A stretch of 32,720 bases of DNA from Candidatus Neomicrothrix sp. UBA2131 (GTDB lineage: Bacteria > Actinomycetota > Acidimicrobiia > Acidimicrobiales > MedAcidi-G1). Numbering within the stretch: position 1 is the stretch's first letter; every line of letters starts with the position of its first letter. The position numbers and the translations under genes are program-made. Of this stretch, positions 7,933-14,468 are shown piece after piece. The DNA lies in NCBI GenBank assembly GCA_002329075.1, contig DCXR01000008.1, forward strand, positions 1 through 32,720, given 5' to 3'. Under the pieces are notes generated by a model that did no database searches, was not told the origin of the DNA, and worked only from the letters and a program-made list of their open reading frames with translations.

Positions 7933-8002
7933 ACGTGACGTACCTGTCGACCGTTACCCGCACCGGGGCAGCGGTCCAGGACGTGCATCGTCGACCACTG
8001 GG

Positions 8003-8031
8003 TTGGTCGCGTCCTAGGGCCCCGATAGCGT
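8003..8031 (+). promoter_or_regulatory. Putative promoter for infA-rpmJ-rpsM segment
   Basis: TTGGTC (8003-8008), a 17-base spacer, then TAGCGT (8026-8031). Transcription would start near 8038, about 75 bases before infA. It lies in the 179-base non-coding stretch (7933-8111) between adk and infA, the largest gap in the ribosomal cluster, where other genomes often carry map. The rest of that stretch shows no conserved reading frame or clear structure. Confidence 0.5.
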
Positions 8032-8111
8032 GGCCCGTCGGCCTCTGCCGGGCGCTTCCGTGTGTCCGCGCAACCGTTTCCGACCTGGCCGACCCGATCC
8101 GGAGGAGCATC

Positions 8112-8336
8112 CTGCCGAAGCAGAAGGAAGACGCGATCGTCATGGAGGGCACGGTGCTCGAGCCGTTGCCCAACGCCATGTTCAAGGTCGAGTTGGAGAA
8201 CGGCCACAAGGTGCTGGCCCACATCTCCGGCAAGATGCGGATGCACTACATCCGCATCCTTCCCGGCGACCGGGTGCAGGTGGAGCTCACCCCCTACGAC
8301 CTCCAACGGGGTCGGATCACGTACCGGTACAAGTAG
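8112..8336 (+). CDS. infA: Translation initiation factor IF-1, CTG start
   Basis: 74-residue IF-1, the OB-fold factor that binds the 30S A site during initiation. The core EGTVLEPLPNAMFKVELENG, then VLAHISGKMRMHYIRILPGD and a YDLQRGRITYRYK end are almost invariant in the family. No ATG, GTG or TTG starts the frame at the expected place. A CTG at 8112 lies five bases after GGAGGA (8101-8106) and yields a PKQKEDAI N-terminus of normal length. The frame is open back to an ATG at 7929 that would add 61 unconserved residues. The next ATG (8142) would truncate the OB fold. Confidence 0.92.
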   Translation: MPKQKEDAIVMEGTVLEPLPNAMFKVELENGHKVLAHISGKMRMHYIRILPGDRVQVELTPYDLQRGRITYRYK

Positions 8337-8355
8337 GCGGATAAGAAAGCCAACG

Positions 8356-8469
8356 ATGAAGGTTCGAGCCAGCGTCAAGCCCATGTGCGAGAAGTGTCGG
8401 ATCATCCGGCGCCACGGTCGCGTACGGGTCATCTGCAGCAACCCGCGCCACAAGCAGCGCCAGGGCTGA
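8356..8469 (+). CDS. rpmJ: 50S ribosomal protein L36, zinc-binding
   Basis: 37-residue L36, the smallest ribosomal protein, binding 23S rRNA. The sequence MKVRASVKPMCEKC then ends PRHKQRQG, the standard form. The zinc ribbon is complete (Cys11, Cys14, Cys27, His32). It is located between infA and rpsM as usual. The start follows a weak purine stretch (AAGAAAG). Confidence 0.97.
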   Translation: MKVRASVKPMCEKCRIIRRHGRVRVICSNPRHKQRQG

Positions 8470-8486
8470 GAGGGTAGAGGCACGAC

Positions 8487-8864
8487 ATGGCACGAATCGC
8501 CGGCGTTGACATCCCCCGGGAGAAGCAGGCCTGGATCTCGCTGACCTACATCCACGGGGTCGGCCAGACCACCGCAGAGCAGATCTGCGCAGGTACCCAG
8601 ATCGACCCCACCGCCCGCGTCCGTGACCTCACCGATGACGAGGTCGCCCGCATCCGAACGTACGTCGACCAGAACCTCAAGGTCGAGGGCGACCTGCGCC
8701 GTGAGACCTCCCAGAACATCAAGCGCAAGATGGACATCGGCTGCTATCAGGGCCTTCGCCACCGACGAGGGCTCCCGGTGCACGGCCAGCGCACGCACAC
8801 CAACGCCCGTACCCGCAAGGGGCCCCGCAAGACGGTGGCCAACAAGAAGACGGTCACGAAATAA
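8487..8864 (+). CDS. rpsM: 30S ribosomal protein S13
   Basis: 125-residue S13 of the 30S head, contacting P-site tRNA and forming inter-subunit bridges. The N-terminus MARIAGVDIPREKQ is canonical. The helix-two-turn-helix region IHGVGQTTAEQIC follows, and then the basic tail GLRHRRGLPVHGQRTHTNAR and RKGPRKTVANKK. An AGAGGGTAGAGG purine tract precedes it. The last A of its TAA stop starts the rpsK ATG. Confidence 0.98.
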   Translation: MARIAGVDIPREKQAWISLTYIHGVGQTTAEQICAGTQIDPTARVRDLTDDEVARIRTYVDQNLKVEGDLRRETSQNIKRKMDIGCYQGLRHRRGLPVHGQRTHTNARTRKGPRKTVANKKTVTK

Positions 8865-9262
8865 TGGCGAAACCCCCAACCGGCGGTCGTCGACCCCGCA
8901 AGAAGGAACGCAAGAACGTCCCGCACGGCGTCGCGCACATCAAGAGTTCCTTCAACAACACGATCATCACCATCACCGATCAGCGAGGAAACACGTTGGC
9001 ATGGGCGTCGGCCGGCAACGTCGGCTTCAAGGGATCCCGGAAGTCCACCCCGTTCGCTGCCCAGATGGCCGCCGAGCAGTGTGCGCGGCGGGCCATGGAA
9101 CACGGGGTGCGCAAGGTCGACGTCGTCGTCCGCGGACCCGGTTCGGGACGGGAGACCGCCATTCGCACCATCCAGGGCACGGGCATCGAGGTGACCGGCA
9201 TCAAGGACGTCACGCCGATTCCTCACAATGGTTGTCGCCCACCCAAGCGTCGGAGGGTCTGA
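8864..9262 (+). CDS. rpsK: 30S ribosomal protein S11
   Basis: 132-residue S11 from the 30S platform. Characteristic stretches are GVAHIKSSFNNTIITITD, GNTLAWASAGNVGFKGSRKS, TPFAAQMAAEQCARRA, and the C-terminal VTGIKDVTPIPHNGCRPPKR that contacts mRNA and 16S rRNA in the E-site region. The first 18 residues are basic and variable. It overlaps rpsM by one base. Confidence 0.98.
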   Translation: MAKPPTGGRRPRKKERKNVPHGVAHIKSSFNNTIITITDQRGNTLAWASAGNVGFKGSRKSTPFAAQMAAEQCARRAMEHGVRKVDVVVRGPGSGRETAIRTIQGTGIEVTGIKDVTPIPHNGCRPPKRRRV

Positions 9263-9263
9263 C

Positions 9264-9881
9264 ATGTCGCGCTACACCGGCCCCCGGGCGCGGGTTTCCC
9301 GTCGCCTCGGCACGAACATCTTCGGCACCAAGGGCGAGACCATCGCCCTCGACAAGCGCCCGTACCCACCGGGTGAGCACGGCCGCACCCGTCGCCGCCC
9401 CAACCAGTCCGAGTACCTCCTGCAACTCCAGGAGAAGCAGAAGGCCCGCTTCTCCTACGGCCTGACCGAGAAGCAGTTCCGCCGCCTGTACGAGGAGGCG
9501 AACCGACGCGAAGGCGTCACGGGCGAGAACATGCTGCGCTTCCTCGAGTTGCGCCTCGACAACGTCGTCTACCGCGCCGGCCTGGCGGCAACCCGTCCCC
9601 AGGCCCGCCAGATGGTCAACCACGGCCACCTCGACGTCAACGGCCGCCGGGTGGACATTCCCAGCTTCCGGGTCCGCAAGGGTGACGTCGTCAGCCTCCG
9701 CCCCAAGGCCCGGGACATGGTCATCGTCCGTTGGAACATCGACGTCCTCGACCGACAGGCACCGGCCTGGTTGGACGTGGGCGGCGACGGCTTCGAGGTC
9801 ACCGTCAGGGAACTCCCCGTACGCGATCAGATCGACATCCCGGTGCGCGAGCACCTCATCGTCGAGCTCTACAGCAAGTAG
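9264..9881 (+). CDS. rpsD: 30S ribosomal protein S4
   Basis: 205-residue S4, a primary 16S rRNA-binding protein that starts 30S body assembly. MSRYTGPRARVSRRLG fixes the start at 9264, one base after the S11 stop, rather than the upstream in-frame ATG at 9228. The N-terminal domain lacks the zinc cysteines of some S4 proteins. The S4 RNA-binding motif is clear (MLRFLELRLDNVVYRAG, ARQMVNHGHLDVNG). The C-terminus REHLIVELYSK is typical. Confidence 0.98.
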   Translation: MSRYTGPRARVSRRLGTNIFGTKGETIALDKRPYPPGEHGRTRRRPNQSEYLLQLQEKQKARFSYGLTEKQFRRLYEEANRREGVTGENMLRFLELRLDNVVYRAGLAATRPQARQMVNHGHLDVNGRRVDIPSFRVRKGDVVSLRPKARDMVIVRWNIDVLDRQAPAWLDVGGDGFEVTVRELPVRDQIDIPVREHLIVELYSK

Positions 9882-9923
9882 CCCGACCCACCAGGGTCAA
9901 TCCCCGGATCAAGAGAGAGAAGC

Positions 9924-10862
9924 ATGCTGGTTATTCAGCGTCCCACCGTCGAGCCGATCGACGAGGCACAGGTCAACATCCAACAGTTCGCTGTGGGTCC
10001 ACTCGAGCCGGGCTTCGGCTCCACGCTCGGCAACTCACTGCGGCGCACACTGCTGTCGTCGGTTCCCGGTGCGGCCATCACCCAGGTCCGCTTCGAGGGC
10101 GCCGAACACGAGTTCGGCACCCTGGACGGCGTCGTCGAGGACATCACCGACATGATCCTCGCCCTCAAGGACATCGTGGTCCGAAGCCACAGCGACGAGG
10201 CCGTCACCGTTCGCCTCGAGGTCACCGGCCCTGCCGAGGCCACCGCCGGCGACCTGTCGCCCCACGCCGACATCGAGGTCCTGAACCCCGACCTGCACCT
10301 GGCGACCGTCAACAAGGGCGGCCGCCTTTCCGCCGAAGTCACCATCGAGCGGGGCCGGGGATTCGAGTCCTCCAACCGTTCGGTTGTAGACGGCCCGATC
10401 GGCGTGATCCCGGTCGATGCCCTGTTCTCACCGGTTCGTCGCGTGTCGTTCGACATCGAGGCCACCCAGGTCGACCAGTCGACCGACTACGACAGGCTGA
10501 TCCTCACGATCGAGACCGACGGTTCGCAGACGCCCCGTGACGCCCTGGCCTCGGCAGGTGGCACGCTTCGGGCGCTGGTGCAGCTCATCGAGGAGATGAG
10601 CGACGAGCCACAGGGCCTGTCCCTCGGTGAGATCGGCCCGATCGGTGGCGAGTCTCCCGACATGGACCTGCCGATCGAGGACCTCGACCTTTCGGAGCGT
10701 CCCCGCAACTGTCTCAAGCGGGCCCAGATCGACACCGTCGGCCAACTGCTGGATCGCACCGAGGATGACCTGTTCGCCATCACGAACTTCGGCCAGAAGT
10801 CCCTCGACGAGGTGCTCGAGAAGCTCGACGAGCGCGGGCTGGCCCTGAAGGTGCGGGACTGA
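9924..10862 (+). CDS. rpoA: DNA-directed RNA polymerase subunit alpha
   Basis: 312-residue alpha subunit, which dimerises to nucleate RNA polymerase. The N-terminal domain (residues 1 to about 230) shows VGPLEPGFGSTLGNSLRR and LLSSVPGAAITQVRFEG. After a linker, the C-terminal domain binds DNA and regulators, with LSERPRNCLKRAQIDTVGQL and NFGQKSLDEVLEKL. Length is standard. A GAGAGAGAAG tract precedes the ATG by a few bases. The 42 bases after rpsD hold no obvious terminator, so it is probably cotranscribed. Confidence 0.98.
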   Translation: MLVIQRPTVEPIDEAQVNIQQFAVGPLEPGFGSTLGNSLRRTLLSSVPGAAITQVRFEGAEHEFGTLDGVVEDITDMILALKDIVVRSHSDEAVTVRLEVTGPAEATAGDLSPHADIEVLNPDLHLATVNKGGRLSAEVTIERGRGFESSNRSVVDGPIGVIPVDALFSPVRRVSFDIEATQVDQSTDYDRLILTIETDGSQTPRDALASAGGTLRALVQLIEEMSDEPQGLSLGEIGPIGGESPDMDLPIEDLDLSERPRNCLKRAQIDTVGQLLDRTEDDLFAITNFGQKSLDEVLEKLDERGLALKVRD

Positions 10863-10866
10863 CGCC

Positions 10867-11220
10867 ATGTTCGCGACACCGAGGAAGGGCCGTCGCCTCG
10901 GCGGAAGTTCGGCCCACCAGAAGTCGATGCTGGCCAACCTGGTGGCGTCGCTGATCGCAGCCGAGGCCATCACGACAACCGAGGCCAAGGCCAAGGCGCT
11001 CCGACCGGTGGCCGAGAAGGTCATCACCAAGGCAAGGAAGGGCGGCCTCCACAACCATCGCCAGGTGGTGTCGTTCCTTCGCGACAAGGAGATGGCTGCC
11101 AAGCTCTTCGAGGAGATCGGTCCCCGCTACTCCGACCGTCCGGGCGGCTACACCCGCATCCTCAAGGTCGGCCCCCGCCCCGGTGACAACGCCCCGATGG
11201 CCCGCATCGAGCTGGTCTGA
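10867..11220 (+). CDS. rplQ: 50S ribosomal protein L17
   Basis: 117-residue L17 at the base of the exit tunnel. The N-terminus RRLGGSSAHQKSMLANLVAS is diagnostic. It is followed by IAAEAITTTEAKAKALRPVAEKVIT, then PRYSDRPGGYTRILKVGPRPGD and a final APMARIELV. Its length matches the family. It lies four bases after rpoA, the conserved end of the alpha operon. Confidence 0.98.
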   Translation: MFATPRKGRRLGGSSAHQKSMLANLVASLIAAEAITTTEAKAKALRPVAEKVITKARKGGLHNHRQVVSFLRDKEMAAKLFEEIGPRYSDRPGGYTRILKVGPRPGDNAPMARIELV

Positions 11221-11231
11221 CCACACCTGGC

Positions 11232-11993
11232 ATGAGGGTCCGGGCAACCGTTGCCTACGACGGAGGCCCCTACCACGGCTTTGTGCCGAACGAGGGCGTC
11301 CGCACCGTCGCCGGTGACCTGAACGCCGCCCTCTCACGTGTCGTCGGCACGACCGTCGTCGTGACGTGCGCCGGCCGCACGGACCGTGGGGTGCACGCCG
11401 TCGGACAGGTGGTCAGCTTCGACGCACCGGACGACAGCGACCTGGACAGGATCCGGCGATCGGTCAACAGGCAGTGCGGGCCTTCCCTGGTGCTCCGTGA
11501 CCTCGAGCGGTCGGGCGATGGCTTCGACGCCCGCTTCACGGCGACGGGACGCACCTACCGCTACCAGGTGCTCAACCGGCAGGATCCCGACCCCTTCCTG
11601 GCCGCCACCGCCTGGCACATCGTCGATCCGCTCGACGTGCCCGCCATGCAGTCGGCAGCCGATCATCTCCTCGGCGAGCACGACTTCACGTCGTTCTGCA
11701 GGCGTTCGAAGGTGGCACCCGGCGTTGCCGCACCCACCCTCGTCCGCCGGATCGAGACGGCGGAGTGGTGGGGACCGGACGATGCCGGCCTCCTCGAGTT
11801 CAGGATCACCGCCACAGCGTTCTGCCACCAGATGGTCCGCTCCATCGTCGGGACGCTGGTTGATGTGGGGCGGGGAAGGCGACAGGCGGGTGACGTACCG
11901 GGGATGATCGAGGCGCGCGATCGACAGGCTGCAGGAGAGCCTGCACCACCACACGGGCTCACACTCTGGTCGGTGCGCTATCCGGACGATTGA
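11232..11993 (+). CDS. truA: tRNA pseudouridine synthase A
   Basis: 253-residue enzyme that isomerises uridine to pseudouridine at positions 38-40 of tRNA anticodon stems. The catalytic loop AGRTDRGVHAVGQV carries Asp51. Other TruA features are YDGGPYHGF at the N-terminus, YRYQVLNR, GEHDFTSFCR, and the FCHQMVRSIVGTLVDVGRG motif near the C-terminus. It is 11 bases downstream of rplQ, a linkage common in Actinobacteria. GC content and codon use match its neighbours. Confidence 0.96.
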   Translation: MRVRATVAYDGGPYHGFVPNEGVRTVAGDLNAALSRVVGTTVVVTCAGRTDRGVHAVGQVVSFDAPDDSDLDRIRRSVNRQCGPSLVLRDLERSGDGFDARFTATGRTYRYQVLNRQDPDPFLAATAWHIVDPLDVPAMQSAADHLLGEHDFTSFCRRSKVAPGVAAPTLVRRIETAEWWGPDDAGLLEFRITATAFCHQMVRSIVGTLVDVGRGRRQAGDVPGMIEARDRQAAGEPAPPHGLTLWSVRYPDD

Positions 11994-12020
11994 CCATCGG
12001 CCGGCGCCGGGGCGTGAGGG

Positions 12021-12049
12021 TTGCCGGGCCCAGCGCACGGCCGTAGCCT
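12021..12049 (+). promoter_or_regulatory. Putative promoter for rplM-rpsI
   Basis: TTGCCG (12021-12026), 17 bases, TAGCCT (12044-12049), in the 140-base gap between truA and rplM. Predicted transcription start is near 12056, giving an mRNA leader of about 78 bases. A GAGAGG site (12122-12127) follows just before rplM. Spacing and -10 form match the infA and groES signals in this window. The same gap contains the palindrome CCGGCGCCGG but no T-run. Confidence 0.55.
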
Positions 12050-12133
12050 TGCCCTCTGGCCGTACGGCCATGGCGGCTCCGGTCCTTCTGTCCCCCGGTC
12101 GACCGCCCGAACAACGCTCTTGAGAGGTACCCC

Positions 12134-12586
12134 GTGTCCACCTACACCCCCCGGGCCAGCGAGATCGAGCGTGCCTGGCATGTCGTCGACGCCGAAGGCC
12201 TCATTCTCGGCCGCATGGCCACCGAGGTGGCCTCCATCCTGCGCGGCAAGCACAAGCCGACCTTCACGCCCCACATGGACACCGGGGACCACGTCGTCAT
12301 CGTCAACGCCGACAAGGTCGTGCTGACGGGTGCCAAGACCACCGACAAGATGGTCTACGACCACTCCGGCTACCCGGGCGGCCTCAGGTCCCGTGCCTTC
12401 GGTGGCCTGCTCTCCGAGCGCTCCGACGAGGCCGTGCGTCGGACCATTCGGGGCATGCTCCCGAAGAACCGACTTGGTCGACAGATGATCACGAAGCTCA
12501 AGGTCTACCGTGGCCCGGAGCACCCCCACGAGGCCCAGCAGCCCCAACCGCTCGAGATCGAGCACGCCCGGGCCCGCACCTCGTGA
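12134..12586 (+). CDS. rplM: 50S ribosomal protein L13
   Basis: 150-residue L13, an early-assembly 23S rRNA-binding protein. It begins at GTG, six bases after GAGAGG. Motifs are WHVVDAEGLILGRMATEVA, LRGKHKPTFTPHMDTGD, VIVNADKVVLTGAK, the conserved YYxHSGYPGG region here as YDHSGYPGGLRS, and AVRGMLPKNRLG here as TIRGMLPKNRLGRQM. The C-terminus contains YRGPEHPHEAQQP, also standard. Confidence 0.98.
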   Translation: MSTYTPRASEIERAWHVVDAEGLILGRMATEVASILRGKHKPTFTPHMDTGDHVVIVNADKVVLTGAKTTDKMVYDHSGYPGGLRSRAFGGLLSERSDEAVRRTIRGMLPKNRLGRQMITKLKVYRGPEHPHEAQQPQPLEIEHARARTS

Positions 12587-12614
12587 TCGAGCAGGACCGA
12601 GCAAGGAACCTACG

Positions 12615-13013
12615 ATGACGCACCCCCTCATCCAGACCACCGGTCGCCGCAAGGCCGCTGTCGCCCGCGTGCGCCTGCGCCCCATCGACGGTGTCTCCAC
12701 CATCACGATCAACGGTCGTGCCGCTGATGACTTCTTCCCTTCCGAGTCCCACCGCCTGGTCTTCCTCGAACCACTCCGGGTGACGGGCACCGAGGGCGCC
12801 TACGACATCGACGCCACCGTCCACGGCGGGGGTGCCGCCGGCCAGGCCGGAGCGCTCCGCCTCGGCATCGCCCGTGCACTCGAGGCCCTCGAGCCCGAGC
12901 GGCGGGACGCCCTCAAGCGGGCTGGGCTCCTGACGCGTGACGATCGCAAGAAGGAGTCCAAGAAGTACGGCCTCAAGAAGGCCCGCAAGGCACCGCAGTA
13001 CAGCAAGCGCTAG
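12615..13013 (+). CDS. rpsI: 30S ribosomal protein S9
   Basis: 132-residue S9, whose C-terminal tail reaches the P-site tRNA. TTGRRKAAVARVRL at the start sets the ATG at 12615, although the frame is open further upstream into rplM. The central HGGGAAGQAGALRLGIARAL and the C-terminal LLTRDDRKKESKKYGLKKAR, ending QYSKR, are diagnostic. rplM-rpsI is a universal pair. GCAAGGAACC upstream is the likely ribosome binding site. Confidence 0.98.
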   Translation: MTHPLIQTTGRRKAAVARVRLRPIDGVSTITINGRAADDFFPSESHRLVFLEPLRVTGTEGAYDIDATVHGGGAAGQAGALRLGIARALEALEPERRDALKRAGLLTRDDRKKESKKYGLKKARKAPQYSKR

Positions 13014-13065
13014 CGGCGGTCGGCGACCCGTGCCGGGTGGTCCGAATCCGCGACCCCAGTTGCCC

Positions 13066-14400
13066 ATGGCCCTCCACTTCGGCACCGACGGCGTTCGAGC
13101 CAGGGCCGACACCGTGCTCACCGAGTCGGTCGTGCGCGCCCTCGGCCGTGCCGCAGCCGGCCACCTGGGTGCCGACGAGGTCGCCATCGGCCACGACACC
13201 CGGGCCTCCGGCGAGGCACTGGCCCTCTGGTTGGCCGACGGCTTCATCGACGGTGGTGTAGAGGTACGACCCCTGGGCATGGTTCCCACGCCTGCTGTCG
13301 CCCACATGGCGGCCGCAGACGGGATCGGCGGTGCGGTCGTCTCCGCCTCGCACAACCCCTGGACCGACAACGGCGTGAAGCTCTTCGCCGTCGGGGGCCA
13401 CAAGCTCGACGATGCCGCACAGGCAGCACTCCAGGCCAGTTGGGACGAGACCCCCGAACTCGAGGCCACGGGCCGTGCGGTGCCCGACGTTGTGCCCGAC
13501 GACCGTTGGGCCGAGGCGGTCGCTGCGTCGGTCGAAGCCGGTGCCCTGGACGGGCTCGCTCTCGTCGTCGACTGTGCCAACGGTGCCATGTCGACCCTCG
13601 CCCCCACCGTTCTCGAACGCCTGGGCGCAGGTGTCACCGTGCTCAACGCCGCTCCCGACGGCTACAACATCAACGAGGGTTGCGGATCGATGCACCCCGA
13701 GGGACTGCAACAGGCAGTGGCCGACGCCGGGGCCGATGCCGGCCTGGCATTCGACGGCGATGGCGACCGGGTCGTCGCCGTCGGCGCCGATGGAGTCCTT
13801 CTCGACGGCGACCACCTCCTGGCCGCCTGCGGAATCGACCTCCACGAGCGGGGCCTCCTGACCGGCGACACCGTCGTCGGGACGGTCATGGCGAACCTCG
13901 GCCTGCGCCGTGCCCTCGACGCAGCGGGCATCGCCTTCCACGAGACCGCCGTGGGCGACCGCTACGTCCTCGAGGCGCTCGAGTCGAACGGCTGGACGCT
14001 GGGCGGCGAGCAGTCCGGCCATGTGATCTTCCGCCACCTCGCCACCACGGGCGACGGCCTCCTCGCCGGAATCCAGGCACTCGATGCGGCCCGGCGCCGT
14101 GGACGCGACCTCGGGTCGTGGACAACCGGGCTCGTGGTCAAGGCACCCCAGGTCCTGCGTGCCGTGACCGTTGCCGGAGCCTGTGAGGCGGTGGTCGCAG
14201 CGATGGTTGACGACATAGCCGCTGCCTCCGACCTGTTGGGCGATGAGGGCCGGGTCGTGGTGCGACCTTCCGGGACCGAACCGGTCGTCCGGGTCATGGT
14301 CGAGGCCCTCGATGCTGATCTGGCGCACCGCTTGACCGACGAACTCTGTGAGGCGGCGAAACTGATCGCCGACCGGAGCGCTGACTCCCCGCAGGGGTGA
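13066..14400 (+). CDS. glmM: Phosphoglucosamine mutase
   Basis: 444-residue enzyme converting glucosamine-6-phosphate to glucosamine-1-phosphate for UDP-GlcNAc, peptidoglycan and other cell-envelope synthesis. LHFGTDGVRA opens the protein, so the ATG at 13066 is chosen. The active phosphoserine is Ser95 in SASHNP. The metal loop DGDGDR has Asp230, Asp232 and Asp234. The sugar-binding motif GGEQSGH includes Glu315 and the phosphate site RPSGTEP spans 400-406. This order separates it from PgmA-type mutases. It lies directly upstream of the large GlmS-like gene, so two consecutive pathway steps are adjacent. Confidence 0.96.
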   Translation: MALHFGTDGVRARADTVLTESVVRALGRAAAGHLGADEVAIGHDTRASGEALALWLADGFIDGGVEVRPLGMVPTPAVAHMAAADGIGGAVVSASHNPWTDNGVKLFAVGGHKLDDAAQAALQASWDETPELEATGRAVPDVVPDDRWAEAVAASVEAGALDGLALVVDCANGAMSTLAPTVLERLGAGVTVLNAAPDGYNINEGCGSMHPEGLQQAVADAGADAGLAFDGDGDRVVAVGADGVLLDGDHLLAACGIDLHERGLLTGDTVVGTVMANLGLRRALDAAGIAFHETAVGDRYVLEALESNGWTLGGEQSGHVIFRHLATTGDGLLAGIQALDAARRRGRDLGSWTTGLVVKAPQVLRAVTVAGACEAVVAAMVDDIAAASDLLGDEGRVVVRPSGTEPVVRVMVEALDADLAHRLTDELCEAAKLIADRSADSPQG

Positions 14401-14405
14401 CAGCG

Positions 14406-14411
14406 TAGAAT
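14406..14411 (+). promoter_or_regulatory. Putative -10 element for glmS
   Basis: TAGAAT sits six bases after the glmM stop and 57 bases before the glmS ATG. The best -35 candidate is CTGACT at 14381-14386, with a longish 19-base spacer inside the glmM end. The leader between holds a small possible hairpin (AGCCG-GA-CGGCT) and a GGAAGGA site. I see nothing resembling the conserved core of the glmS ribozyme, which is mainly a Firmicutes element. Confidence 0.45.
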
Positions 14412-14468
14412 CCAACCCGAGGCGGCCAGACGGGTAGCCGGACGGCTGCGGGAAGGAACCAGGACACG

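Noticed and set aside
7929..8111. IF-1 with a 61-residue N-terminal extension starting at the ATG overlapping the adk stop
   Set aside because: The extra residues are unconserved Arg/Pro-rich sequence, the region contains a promoter-like signal, and a strong ribosome binding site is placed for the CTG at 8112.
12001..12010. CCGGCGCCGG palindrome after truA as a terminator
   Set aside because: The two halves abut with no loop and no T-run follows; it is more likely chance in GC-rich DNA.
14412..14468. Possible glmS ribozyme or riboswitch in the glmS leader
   Set aside because: The leader is only about 57 bases, too short for the ribozyme, and I see no match to its conserved core.
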